DNA of 64,000 nucleotides, taken from positions 248,001 through 312,000 of the forward strand of contig CAWHIK010000008.1 in the NCBI GenBank assembly GCA_963829485.1, written 5' to 3'. This document shows positions 34,337 to 43,677 of the stretch, piece after piece. The DNA is from JBGPQJ01 sp963829485. GTDB lineage: Bacteria; Chloroflexota; Anaerolineae; Anaerolineales; Villigracilaceae. Numbering within the stretch: position 1 is the stretch's first letter; every line of letters begins with the position of its first letter. The translations under genes were made by a program, and so were the position numbers. The notes beneath the pieces are model-generated. The model had not been told where the DNA came from. It made no database searches and saw nothing but the letters and a program-made list of their open reading frames with translations.

Positions 34337-36790
34337 ATGACTTCTTTCTTACTCTGGTATCTCACCCTCACTCTTCTCGGACTGCTGACTTTCCCGCTGG
34401 CATATCGTCTCTTCCCGGCGTTAAAGGACCGCGGCTATGTACTTTCACGTGCTGCCGGTCTTCTCCTTTGGGGATTTTTCTTCTGGCTGCTTGCCTCGCT
34501 GGGCGTGATCCAGAATGATTCAGGCGGAATCATTCTGGCACTGGCGCTTCTGGTAAGTATGGTCGTTTGGTCATTAGCTGCTGGAGGTAAATTCAGCGGA
34601 AACCTCCAGGCGGTATGGGCATGGCTTAAGGAAAACTGGAAATTCATCCTCGCCACGGAAATACTATTCCTTGCGGCGTTTTCGTTCATGGCGGTGGTGC
34701 GCGCGGCTAATCCCGAATCGCTCGGCACCGAAAAGCCGATGGAACTGGCCTTCATCAACGCCATCCTGCGCTCGCCTACCTTCCCACCGCATGACCCGTG
34801 GCTTTCTGGCTATGCAATTTCCTATTATTACTTTGGCTATACCATGGCAGCCTTGCTGGCGAAGTTTACGGCTACCTATGGCGGAGTGGCGTTCAACTTG
34901 ATGCTGGCATCACTGTTTGCGATGAACGCAGTCGGCGCTTTCGGTGTGGGTTATGACCTGCTCTCTGCACATTCAGAAAGAAAAAATACAAACACTTCCA
35001 CATCCAACATCATCCCCTCTTTCATCTTTCCACTCTCTCTACTTATTGTTTCCAACTTTGAAGGATTTCTCGAAGTTATCCATCGGTTGAAAATCGGCTG
35101 GACCGAACCACCCAATTTCTGGACGTGGCTGGGCATCCTCGATTTGAAAGAAACGCCTCTTCTACCTCTAAGCGAGCTAACCTCTCATCACTGGTGGTGG
35201 TGGCGCGCCTCTCGTGTGATCACGGATTACACTCTCTCCAACCAACACCAGGAAGTCATCGACGAATTTCCGGCTTTCTCTTATGTATTAGGTGACCTGC
35301 ACCCGCACGTGCTGGCGATGCCCTTTGTCCTTTTGGTCGTTGCGCTGACACTGAATGTATTCCTCCGCGGCTGGGAGGGAGAAACCAACCTCTTTGGACT
35401 GCTCCGTCCCCGCATCCGCCCGGTAGGATTTATCGCTGCGGCGGTGGTCCTTGGCGGAATGGCTTTCCTCAACACTTGGGATTTCCCTATCCTTCTGACG
35501 CTGTTCTGCTCGGCCTATGTGCTGACTCTTGTCATGACCGAGGGTTGGGCGTGGTCGCGCGCGCTCGATTTTCTCGAGCTGGCTATTCCGCTCGGTATTC
35601 TTAGCGTCCTTCTATACCTGCCGTTCTACGTGGGATTCCAATCCCAGGCGGGAGGCATTCTGCCCAACCTGGTCAACCCCTCGCGCGGGGCACACCTGTG
35701 GGTGATGTTCGGTCCGTTCTTTATCATCCTCTTTGCTTACCTGATTTACCAATGGCGCGCGGCGAAAACACCAGCCAGGTGGAAGTCAGGCTGGCTGGTT
35801 GCAATCATTGGGGTTGTTGCGCTTTTCTTTTTCTCATGGATGCTGGCAATGGTGATAAATTTGGCGCGACCCGAAGTATTGGATGCGTTTTTGGCATCAC
35901 AAGGGGTATCGAATTTGGGAGCAGTGTTTGCCGGTGCGATGAACAGGCGCTTTTTCTACGCAGGCGGACTCATAACGCTGACCGCTCTACTCGTTGCACC
36001 GCTTGCCTTCATCGCGGGGATTAAACCCAACACCGAAGAATCCATTTCCGAAGAAAGACAAGATAAAGTATCCCCAGAACCTTTCATATTCCTGCTGATT
36101 CTCTTCGGCGCTATTCTCGTCCTCGTTCCGGAATTCATATACCTGAAGGACGGATTTGGTAACCGGATGAACACCGTGTTCAAGTTCTATTACCAGGCTT
36201 GGCTGATGTGGAGCCTGGCCGCGGCTTTTGGCACTGTCATCCTGATGCGCGAACTGCGCGGCGCGTGGCGGTGGGTATTCGCAGTGGTTTTTTTCCTTGT
36301 GTTATGCACGGCACTGGTCTATGCCCCGCTGGGATTTATAACCAAGACGAATAATTTTAACCCTCCAAATGGTTTTACACTCGATGCCTCCGGCCACTTA
36401 AATTACAGCTCCCCGGACGATGCGGCTGCGATCCACTGGTTGAAGACCGCTCCTCTCGGCATCGTCGTAGAAGCTGTGGGCGGACAGTACAGCGAGTATG
36501 CCCGTGCTGCCACCTACTCCGGGCAGCCGAATGTCCTCGGCTGGCCGGGTCACGAGGGGCAGTGGCGGGGAGGTTACACCGAGGTGGGCTCCCGCGAGGA
36601 AGACATTCGTTTGCTCTATGAAACGCGCAACTGGGATGATGCCAGATCGGTCATTGATCAATATGACATCAAATACATCTATGTGGGCAATCTCGAACGC
36701 AATACCTACAACCTCTTTGACGAAAAATTCCGCCAGCTCCTGCCGGTAGCTTACGAGCAGGGCAGTGTCACCATTTACGTGGTGCCTTAA
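34337..36790 (+). CDS. DUF2298 (YYY-motif) membrane protein
   Basis: An 817-residue protein with about twelve helices, paralogous to the C-terminal half of the giant neighbour. It begins with LWYLTLTLLGLLTFP, has RAAGLLLWGF, the motif ISYYYFGY (about residues 161-168), LGDLHPHVLAMPF, NTWDFP, and GNRMNTVFKFYYQAW, then a soluble tail of about 150 residues. Both proteins keep these blocks in the same order. It has no N-terminal GT39-like half, suggesting that the giant gene arose by fusing a GT-C gene to this family. There is no clear ribosome binding site in front of the ATG. Confidence 0.88.
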   Translation: MTSFLLWYLTLTLLGLLTFPLAYRLFPALKDRGYVLSRAAGLLLWGFFFWLLASLGVIQNDSGGIILALALLVSMVVWSLAAGGKFSGNLQAVWAWLKENWKFILATEILFLAAFSFMAVVRAANPESLGTEKPMELAFINAILRSPTFPPHDPWLSGYAISYYYFGYTMAALLAKFTATYGGVAFNLMLASLFAMNAVGAFGVGYDLLSAHSERKNTNTSTSNIIPSFIFPLSLLIVSNFEGFLEVIHRLKIGWTEPPNFWTWLGILDLKETPLLPLSELTSHHWWWWRASRVITDYTLSNQHQEVIDEFPAFSYVLGDLHPHVLAMPFVLLVVALTLNVFLRGWEGETNLFGLLRPRIRPVGFIAAAVVLGGMAFLNTWDFPILLTLFCSAYVLTLVMTEGWAWSRALDFLELAIPLGILSVLLYLPFYVGFQSQAGGILPNLVNPSRGAHLWVMFGPFFIILFAYLIYQWRAAKTPARWKSGWLVAIIGVVALFFFSWMLAMVINLARPEVLDAFLASQGVSNLGAVFAGAMNRRFFYAGGLITLTALLVAPLAFIAGIKPNTEESISEERQDKVSPEPFIFLLILFGAILVLVPEFIYLKDGFGNRMNTVFKFYYQAWLMWSLAAAFGTVILMRELRGAWRWVFAVVFFLVLCTALVYAPLGFITKTNNFNPPNGFTLDASGHLNYSSPDDAAAIHWLKTAPLGIVVEAVGGQYSEYARAATYSGQPNVLGWPGHEGQWRGGYTEVGSREEDIRLLYETRNWDDARSVIDQYDIKYIYVGNLERNTYNLFDEKFRQLLPVAYEQGSVTIYVVP

Positions 36791-36832
36791 TCGCCGTATG
36801 GCAGCTGGCGATTTCAAGATAAAATACATGCC

Positions 36833-38544
36833 ATGACAAACACCTCCCAACGCGACAACGCCCTGTTCATCCTTGCCTTTATTCTTGCGCTCACCCTGCG
36901 CCTGGTCCGGTTGGATGTCCTCCCCCTGAGCGATTTCGAAGCACATTGGGCGCTGCAGGCTTTTCATCTCTCCCAAAACGCACACCCTGCGCTGAGTCCG
37001 CAGCCCGGTTATATTCTCCCCACAGCATTCATTATTTTTCATCTTCGGAGGCACGTGATTTCACTGCCCGCGTCCTTCCAGCGCTGGCCGGCTCGCTTCT
37101 CGTGCTGGTCCCCTTCATTCTGCGCGACAAACTCCCCGGTAAGTCCGCCCTCATCCTTGCATTCTTCCTCGCGCTCGAGCCCGGTCTGTTGGCCATGTCA
37201 CGGACAGCGGGCAGTCCCATCCTTGCCGTCAGCTTTACCTTGCTGGCAATCGCACTTTGGTTGACGAAACATCCCAAATGGGCAGGGTTCTTCGGTGCGC
37301 TGGCGCTGCTCTCGGGTCCCGCGCTGTGGCCGGGGCTGGTCGCGCTGAGCATCGCCCTGCTGGTTGCGGGAAGATTTCCAAAACGGGACAACGCAGCGAA
37401 TCCAGATTCAGCCGAGGGAAAAACTGCATCCTCCCGGGAAATGTGGAAGCCTGCGCTAATTACCGGCGGTGTCACCCTGTTGGGAATCGGGACCCTGTTT
37501 CTCCTTTCCCCTGATGGCCTGGGCGCGGCATTCGGCTCTCTCCCCGCCTACCTGGGAGGCTGGGCACAATCCGCGGATGTTCCGCCCACGCGACTTCTAT
37601 TGACCATAGCCGTTTACGAACCCTTCTTTGTCATCTTTGCGTTGATCACGCTCGTGCGCGGAATTATCGCACGCGACCGTCAGGTCATATTCCTGTCCGT
37701 GTGGATCGCTGTTGTGCTGGTGCTCTCGCTCATCTACCCGTCGCGTCAGGTTGCGGACCTTGCCTGGATGCTCGTGCCGCTGGCCGCGCTCGCCGCCATG
37801 GAAGTCAGCCGGGCGCTCGGTTTCGGTTCTGAGAACCGCTGGGAGATCGGCGGGATGGTGATTCTGACCTTTGCCGTGCTGGTCTTTGCCGCGCTCGATT
37901 TTGCCGGCCTCGCCATGACCAATCCAACTCCCGAGGATACCCGCATTCGCTGGATCCTGCTTGGAGGGGCGCTGCTCCTGCTGGTCGTCAGCATCACCCT
38001 GGTGGCATTCGGTTGGTCATTGGATGTCGCACGCAAAGGAGCCTTATGGGGATTCGTCGCAGTAATGACGCTCTACACGATCAGCGTAGCGACCGGAGCC
38101 TCAGGTCTTCGCGACAACATGACTCAAGAGCTGTGGCGGACAGACCCGCAGCCTGCGCAAGCCGCCCTCCTGCGTCGTACGATCGATGACCTCTCTACAT
38201 GGAACAAGGGCACCGACAGCGCCCTGGGTGTGACAGTCTATGGGATCGATTCCCCATCGCTGGCCTGGGAGTTGCGCGACCAGCTTGTGACCTACGCCTC
38301 TGCCGCACCTGCCAATTCTTCTTCCCCCATCGTGATCGGACCTTTCGACCCGCAGGCTGCTTTCGGCGCTGAATACCGCGGGCAGGATTTCATCTGGCGG
38401 CGTTACCCCGGCTGGAACACTGCCTCCTGGCCAGAGTGGTTGAAGTGGCTGGCCGTACATGAGATGCCTCAGGGTGAGGAACCGATCATGCTCTGGGCGC
38501 GCACCGACCTGTTCATGGATTCTCAGAACCAGGCTCAACCCTGA
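36833..38544 (+). CDS. GT39-like polytopic membrane protein, frameshifted at about 37037
   Basis: Residues 1-68 (MTNTSQRDNALFILAFIL..., with LPLSDFEAHWALQAFHL as the acidic catalytic-type loop) are in one frame, then after PTAFIIF the frame changes to SSSEARDFTARVLPALAGSL and runs on to 38544. The switch falls in a run of five T at 37035-37039; adding one T gives IIFSSSE and one open frame of about 570 residues. About ten helices are seen, then a soluble C-terminus. Agl23-like flippase-associated proteins are an alternative family. TAAAAT (36820-36825) lies 7 bases before the ATG. Confidence 0.75.
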
Positions 38545-38565
38545 TCCCCTTCCAGAAAGAGTTCA

Positions 38566-39242
38566 ATGCCAAAACCATCCATCATCGCCATCGACGGTCC
38601 TGCCGCATCCGGAAAATCCACGCTGGGATTTCGCCTCGCGGAATCACTGGGCTATCTGTTCTTTGACACAGGGGTGATGTACCGCGCGGTGACATGGGCA
38701 GCTATACTGAATAAAGTGGATCCAAAGAATGAGGCGGCAGTGACGGCGCTTGCCGAAAAAGTGGTGATCGATATCCGCCCCCCTTCCGCTGCGGACGGAC
38801 GCGCCTGCGATGTGCTCATTGACGGAGTCGATGCCACCTGGGATGTCCGCAAAACCGAAGTGGAAGCCTTCGTCTCGGTCGTGGCAGCCTATCCCGGCGT
38901 GCGCAAAGTCGCTCAGCGCCCAGCAGCGGCGGATCGGCCTGCGCGGGCAGGTGGTGATGGTCGGGCGCGACATCGGCACCGTGGTATTGCCTGAAGCCGA
39001 TCTCAAGATCTACCTGGATGCATCGGCGGAAGTCCGCGCCAGGCGCCGGTACGATGAGAACATCAGCCTCGGAAAACTGGCGGATTATGATGCCATCCTC
39101 GCCAATGTCCGGGAACGTGACCGGATCGATTCGACCCGCGCTGTAGCGCCTCTCACCGCAGCGGAGGACGCCATCCGCATGGATTCAGAACTCTCTCGAT
39201 GCAGAGCAGGTATTCCAAAAGGTAAAGGCACTCTGCAAATGA
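38566..39242 (+). CDS. cmk: Cytidylate kinase, with two single-base frameshifts
   Basis: The N-terminus IIAIDGPAASGKSTLGFRLAE is a typical CMP kinase P-loop, followed by FFDTGVMYRAVTW. After YPGVRK (about 38905) the frame must shift by one base to read LSAQQRRIGLRGQ, VMVGRDIGTVVLPEA, and RARRRYDE. A second shift near 39188 (one extra G) changes MDSELSRC into MDSNSLDAEQVFQKV, the normal end of Cmk, with stop TGA at 39240-39242. Read across, the product is about 225 residues, normal for the family. Cmk phosphorylates CMP and dCMP. It overlaps the following acyltransferase start as ATGA. The errors are likely in the sequence rather than in the organism. Confidence 0.85.
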
Positions 39243-39929
39243 CAGGGAAATATTCTGTCCCTTTCAAGAACCGGCTGTTTCGAATTCTTCGTCAAACCCG
39301 CCTTTCGATTGCTGTTCCTATCCCTTTCGAATATCACCATCACAGGCAAGGACAACATTCCGCATGGTAAACCTTACATGGCGGCAATCAACCATGTTTC
39401 GCTGTTCGACCCTCCATTCGTGACAGCCTTCTGGCCCGAAATGCTTGAGGGCATGGGCGCCAGCGACCTCTGGAAGAAAAAGGGACAGAACATTCTGGTT
39501 GGCTGGTACGGAGGCATCAAGGTCCACCGCGGTGAATATGACCGCAACCTGATCGACATGGTCGTGAATGTGCTGGATTCGGGTTTCCCGATGTTGATCG
39601 CCCCGGAGGGAGGCCGCTCTCACACCCCCGGTATGAAAAGAGCGATGGCGGGGATCGCGTTTATCCTGGAAAGAGCCAGGGTGCCGGTAGTCCCCGTAGG
39701 GGTGGTGGGCACCACCGATGATTTCGGAAAGAAAGCCTTCAGCTTTAAAAGACCGTCGATCGAGATGCATATCGGCAGACCCTTTCATCTGCCTCCGATC
39801 GAAGGCAGCGGACAGGAGCGGCGCGAAGCCCGCCAACGGAACGCCGACCTGGTGATGGAGCACATCGCCGCCCTGCTCCCGGAGGAATACCGGGGAGTCT
39901 ACGCAGACCGCGTGTTTTCAGAGGATTAA
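39239..39929 (+). CDS. plsC: 1-acylglycerol-3-phosphate acyltransferase-like protein, frameshifted at about 39281
   Basis: From the ATG at 39239 the frame reads MTGKYSVPFKNRLF; dropping one C near 39281 continues as EFFVKPAFRLLFLSLSNITI and on to the long frame that ends at 39929. The total is about 230 residues. The acyltransferase box is NHVSLFD (H-x4-D), followed by APEGGRSHTPG and VPVVPVGVV. PlsC-type enzymes acylate lysophosphatidic acid in membrane-lipid synthesis. A close relative follows two bases downstream, so two acyltransferases lie in tandem. Without the repair, translation could start only at a TTG near 39309 and would lack the N-terminal helix. Confidence 0.82.
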
Positions 39930-39930
39930 G

Positions 39931-40668
39931 ATGGCTGAATCACCGGCAGATCCATTACCTAAAACAGGCCAGCACTTCGATTACAAATCCTATGCGCTGC
40001 GCCGGCGCTTTTGCCGGATCGCGCTGCACATCATTGCCTTTCCCCTGCTGGCAAGGATACACTCGGTCAGCGGCCTGGAGAATGTTCCCTCCAGCGGACC
40101 TGCCATCCTGTGCTACAACCACATCAACCTGGTCGATCCCATCATGACCCTGCATGTCCTTAAACGCGATGTGATTCCGGTCGCCAAGATCGAAATCTTT
40201 TCCTATCCCATTGTCGGCCTGGCTCCTCAGCTTTACGGGAGTATCCCCGTGCGCAGAGGCCTGGTGGACCGGCGCGCTCTGCAAGCCTCGCTGGATGTGC
40301 TCAGGCAAAACGAAATGCTCCTCGTCGCGCCCGAGGGAACTCGCAACGATGCTCTGATAAAAGGCAAATCGGGGACGGTGTTTCTCGCTGCGCACGCCGG
40401 CTCGCCGCCGATCGTGCCCATCGGCATCGACAACACCATCGGCTATCCCACCTACCCCTTCAGCCGCCGCTGGAGGCAGCCCGGGGCGGACATCTCCATC
40501 GGCAGGCCGTTCCGCTTTCGCCTGGGTTCGGACGTCCCCGGAAAGGAGGAGATGGAGCGGATGACCGATGAAATGATGTACACGATCGCCGCCCTGCTTC
40601 CTCCCCACCGACGGGGGGTGTATGCGGACCTGAGCAGAGCCACCCACGAGACCATTGAGTGGCTGTGA
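39931..40668 (+). CDS. plsC: 1-acylglycerol-3-phosphate acyltransferase-like protein
   Basis: A 245-residue protein with an N-terminal hydrophobic helix (IALHIIAFPLLARI), the acyltransferase box NHINLVD (H-x4-D), the downstream block SIPVRRG, and APEGTRN then PPIVPIGID. It is about one-third to one-half identical by eye to the preceding acyltransferase. Together with cmk upstream, it likely supplies phospholipid precursors. No ribosome binding site problem is evident, and the next gene starts after a strong promoter at 40699, so this ends the cmk unit. Confidence 0.9.
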   Translation: MAESPADPLPKTGQHFDYKSYALRRRFCRIALHIIAFPLLARIHSVSGLENVPSSGPAILCYNHINLVDPIMTLHVLKRDVIPVAKIEIFSYPIVGLAPQLYGSIPVRRGLVDRRALQASLDVLRQNEMLLVAPEGTRNDALIKGKSGTVFLAAHAGSPPIVPIGIDNTIGYPTYPFSRRWRQPGADISIGRPFRFRLGSDVPGKEEMERMTDEMMYTIAALLPPHRRGVYADLSRATHETIEWL

Positions 40669-40698
40669 TCCGCCAAGGTTAACGCCAGGTGAATCTGT

Positions 40699-40727
40699 TT
40701 GACCGATTCACGGCTATCCGTTATAAT
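40699..40727 (+). promoter_or_regulatory. Strong sigma-70-type promoter of the rpmH operon
   Basis: TTGACC at 40699-40704, a 17-base spacer, TATAAT at 40722-40727. Transcription would start near 40734, leaving a leader of about 70 bases before rpmH. Confidence 0.85.
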
Positions 40728-40804
40728 AGCGTGCCGCCTGAAAAATGGCGATGCTTTTTTCTTTTCCTTTGTTATCATCCTTTTCATAGAGTGAGGATTT
40801 TGCA

Positions 40805-40975
40805 ATGCCAAAACGAACCTACCAACCCAAAATTCGCCGCCGCGTGCGTGTTCACGGTTTCCGCTCACGGATGGCGACCTCCGAAGGGCGCGATGTGCTC
40901 AAGCGCCGCCGCGCCAAAGGCCGTCGCAGACTGACGGTCACGTCCAACAATCACGTCAAGAAAGTCCGGTGGTAG
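40805..40975 (+). CDS. rpmH: 50S ribosomal protein L34
   Basis: ATG at 40805 to TAG at 40973-40975 encodes 56 residues: MPKRTYQPKIRRRVRVHGF at the start, GFRSRM, then RRRAKGRRRLT. Length and composition (more than a third Arg and Lys) fit L34. GTGAGGA precedes the start. As in most bacteria it is followed by rnpA. Confidence 0.97.
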   Translation: MPKRTYQPKIRRRVRVHGFRSRMATSEGRDVLKRRRAKGRRRLTVTSNNHVKKVRW

Positions 40976-41038
40976 CCTGCCTTCCCGGGAGTTATTCCTG
41001 CTTCCGGGATTCCGCTTTCGCCTAACCGCGAGGCAAGT

Positions 41039-41395
41039 ATGGAGCGCAGGTTCCGCCTGACCCGGTCGATCGAATTCAAGCGGGTGCGGGAACAGGGAAA
41101 GTCCTACGCGCACCCGTTTGTTGTTCTTGTCGTCTGCCCGTCCCAGTTGGACCATCCCCGCATCGGGGTGACAGCCAGCCACAACATCGGCGGAGCCATT
41201 GAGCGCAACCGGGCAAAACGCCTGTTGAGGGAAGCCATGCGGGAGTTCATTCCCACCCTGCAGCCGGCGCACATCGTCCTCATCGCCCGAATTCCCCTTG
41301 CCAAAGCATCACTCAGCGAAACCCGGCAGGCCCTGGAGCATCTTTTCCACCGGGCGAATTTAATTCTGTCAAACCAACATGACCCAACCGTCTGA
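41039..41395 (+). CDS. rnpA: Ribonuclease P protein component
   Basis: A 118-residue basic protein beginning MERRFRLTRSIEFKRVREQG, the standard RnpA start, with the RNR motif block AIERNRAKRLLRE near residue 60 that contacts the RNA subunit. RnpA helps RNase P trim 5' ends of tRNA precursors. It has GAGG ahead of its ATG and overlaps yidD by 17 bases. The RNA partner gene rnpB is not in the window. Confidence 0.95.
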   Translation: MERRFRLTRSIEFKRVREQGKSYAHPFVVLVVCPSQLDHPRIGVTASHNIGGAIERNRAKRLLREAMREFIPTLQPAHIVLIARIPLAKASLSETRQALEHLFHRANLILSNQHDPTV

Positions 41396-41672
41396 GACAC
41401 CCCACGAACACCTTGAGGAACCGCGTCTGCGCGACATGCCGGTCACGCTGATGAACCTGCCGCGCATCCTGCTGCTGGCGTCAATTCGACTTTACCAGAT
41501 GACCCTGTCGAAGACCATGCCTTCCAATTCGTGCCGGTTCTACCCCACCTGTTCGCATTACGGTTACCAGGCCGTCTACAAATATGGTGTGTTCAAGGGT
41601 TCTTTGATGGCTGCCTGGAGAGTGCTGCGCTGCAATCCATTCACTCCCGGCGGTTACGACCCTGTAAAATAG
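41379..41672 (+). CDS. yidD: Membrane protein insertion efficiency factor YidD
   Basis: 97 residues: an N-terminal extension of about 25 residues, then ILLLASIRLYQMTLSKTMP, NSCRFYPTCSHYGYQAV, and LRCNPFTPGGYDPV, which are the family signature with three conserved Cys. YidD sits on the inner membrane and helps YidC insert proteins. It overlaps rnpA and is followed by a lipoprotein gene that begins 16 bases after its stop. Confidence 0.94.
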   Translation: MTQPSETPHEHLEEPRLRDMPVTLMNLPRILLLASIRLYQMTLSKTMPSNSCRFYPTCSHYGYQAVYKYGVFKGSLMAAWRVLRCNPFTPGGYDPVK

Positions 41673-41688
41673 GAGCCTTTTCTCCACG

Positions 41689-42807
41689 ATGAAAATTAAA
41701 ACGATTTTTCTACTTGCAGCAATCCTGATGATGGGCGGACTTTTATCCGCCTGCGGAAACCAGTCGCTGGCCTCCACCGATTGGCCCGGGTTGACCGTTC
41801 GCGACGATGTAGTCTACCTCTCTGCCGGCACCTATGTCTACGCTGTCAACTTGACGAACGGCCAGGAATTGACCTTTACCGAGGCCAATGAAACCAAACC
41901 GTTACGCTTCCCCTCCGATGGAAAGGGCGGTCCGTTCTACGGCGACCCGGCTTTCACAGCGGATGGACAGATGATCATCGGCAGCGCAAATATCAACGAC
42001 CGCAAGCATCCGCTCTTCAGCGCAACTGAAGAGGATTTAACCACCAACTGGGTGTTCCAGGAACAAGCCGAGGACATCTGGCTGGCTGGAGCGTTGATCC
42101 TCAACGACATCATTTACATGCCCAACAGCGACGGCGGCCTTTACGCCTTCGACCTGGACGGCAATTTGAAGGGCAGGTTTGTCGCCGAGCACGCGCTCTG
42201 GTCCAACCCGGCCACGGATGGAGATGCGATTTTCATCGCGTCCATGGACCACAGCGTTTATGCCGTCAATCCTTCCAACTTGAATCAAATCTGGAAAACC
42301 GAGTTGGACGCATCCATCACCGCATCACCCACTGTCGTGGACGGCGTGCTCTACATTGCCACCATCGGCGGTACCGTGTACTCCATCGATGCAGAAACCG
42401 GCCAAATCCTTTGGCAGAAGAACTTTGAAGGCGGCGTCTCTGATCGTGTGGTGGCATCCGGCGACCGGCTCTACTTCGGACTGCTAGCTCAAGACACCGG
42501 CACCATTTACTCCCTCAACGCGGAAGACGGCTCGATTGTCTGGAGCTACGACGCCGGCGGCGCGGTTACCGGCAGCCCGCTGGTCAAGGACAACCTGGTG
42601 GTGTTCGTCACCGAGACCGGGACCGTCCGCGCCCTGGACCTGGACGCCAAGCCGCTCTGGATGCAAACACTGGATGCCAAGCTTTACAACGCTCCTGTCG
42701 CTGCAGGTGACTTGATCCTGATAGCCCCCATGGGCAAGCAGGACCTGATGCTGGTGGCATATGATGATGCCGGCGCCCTAAAGTGGATATTTACGCCCAG
42801 CAAGTAA
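41689..42807 (+). CDS. PQQ-type beta-propeller lipoprotein, BamB-like
   Basis: A 372-residue lipoprotein with a signal peptide ending L-L-S-A-C (Cys22), then repeats of the form VYAVNLTNGQELTF..., VYSIDAETGQILWQKNF, IYSLNAEDGSIVWSYDAG and VRALDLDAKPLWMQT, six to seven propeller blades. It is not a dehydrogenase: the catalytic residues and PQQ ligands are not apparent. BamB-type proteins act as assembly scaffolds. Its place between yidD and yidC is uncommon and suggests a role in membrane or secreted protein assembly, but that is inference. It has its own ribosome binding site overlapping the yidD stop. Confidence 0.88.
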   Translation: MKIKTIFLLAAILMMGGLLSACGNQSLASTDWPGLTVRDDVVYLSAGTYVYAVNLTNGQELTFTEANETKPLRFPSDGKGGPFYGDPAFTADGQMIIGSANINDRKHPLFSATEEDLTTNWVFQEQAEDIWLAGALILNDIIYMPNSDGGLYAFDLDGNLKGRFVAEHALWSNPATDGDAIFIASMDHSVYAVNPSNLNQIWKTELDASITASPTVVDGVLYIATIGGTVYSIDAETGQILWQKNFEGGVSDRVVASGDRLYFGLLAQDTGTIYSLNAEDGSIVWSYDAGGAVTGSPLVKDNLVVFVTETGTVRALDLDAKPLWMQTLDAKLYNAPVAAGDLILIAPMGKQDLMLVAYDDAGALKWIFTPSK

Positions 42808-42826
42808 TGGGAGAACAGGTGTAATC

Positions 42827-43654
42827 ATGAATATTTGGGACTTATTAGTAGTTCAACCGATGACCAACATTCTGCTGTCCATTTATGGGCTGGTGGGTAA
42901 TTTCGGTATCGCGATCATCCTGTTCACCATCCTGATCCGCCTGGCAACGCACCCCCTGATGGTGAAACAGATCAAGTCCAGCCAAAAGATGCAGGAGCTC
43001 AACAACTCCAAACAGTTCAAGGATATGCAGGAAAAGTACAAGGGCAACAAGGAAAAGTTGTCCCAGGAACAGATGAAACTCTACCAGGAAATGGGATACA
43101 ACCCCCTGAGCGGATGCCTGCCCACGTTGATCCAGTTCCCTATCATCATCGGTCTTTATCAGAGCATCACACGCGCCCTGGCTGCCACACCGCTCGCCAT
43201 GCTGACGCTCACGCGCACGGTATACCCCTGGCTTCAGGAAACGTTCCCGCGCTTAAGCCTCGCCTCGCTCATCCCGATCGACAACAATTTCCTGGGGATG
43301 AACCTCTCCCAGCCCGAGTGGACCACGCTCCCCATCATTGGGATCAGTATCCCGATCCTCGCCATCATCGTCGCCATCACCACCTACATTCAATCCAAGG
43401 TCACCACCCCGCCCACCGGCACCGATCCGCAGGCCAAGCAGATGAGCAACATGATGGCCATTTACATGCCGCTCCTGCTGGGGTATTTCGCGATCAACTT
43501 CGCCTCCGGCCTGGCGGTCTACTTCATCGTCAGCAATGTGTTTGGCATCGTCCAATACGCCATGATGGGCAAGGTGGACTGGAGCAACCTGTTCAAGTTC
43601 TCCTTTGGCAGCGGCACCAGTTCATCCAGCAAGGCGATCACTAAGAAAAAGTAA
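42827..43654 (+). CDS. yidC: YidC/Oxa1 family membrane insertase
   Basis: A 275-residue protein with about five helices and the family block LVGNFGIAIILFTILIRLATHPL, then KYKGNKEKLSQEQMKLYQEMGYNPLSGCLPTLIQ (only short parts decisive), and C-terminal YFIVSNVFGIVQY. It inserts and folds membrane proteins, with or without SecYEG. It has no large periplasmic domain, so it is like Gram-positive YidC. The preceding GGGAG box is good. It is followed by the jag gene. Confidence 0.96.
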   Translation: MNIWDLLVVQPMTNILLSIYGLVGNFGIAIILFTILIRLATHPLMVKQIKSSQKMQELNNSKQFKDMQEKYKGNKEKLSQEQMKLYQEMGYNPLSGCLPTLIQFPIIIGLYQSITRALAATPLAMLTLTRTVYPWLQETFPRLSLASLIPIDNNFLGMNLSQPEWTTLPIIGISIPILAIIVAITTYIQSKVTTPPTGTDPQAKQMSNMMAIYMPLLLGYFAINFASGLAVYFIVSNVFGIVQYAMMGKVDWSNLFKFSFGSGTSSSSKAITKKK

Positions 43655-43677
43655 CCCCGGTTGAAGGGAGATAACGT

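Noticed and set aside
40669..40804. Possible oriC between plsC and rpmH
   Set aside because: No DnaA boxes (TTATCCACA-like) or AT-rich unwinding repeats; the stretch is explained by the rpmH promoter and leader.
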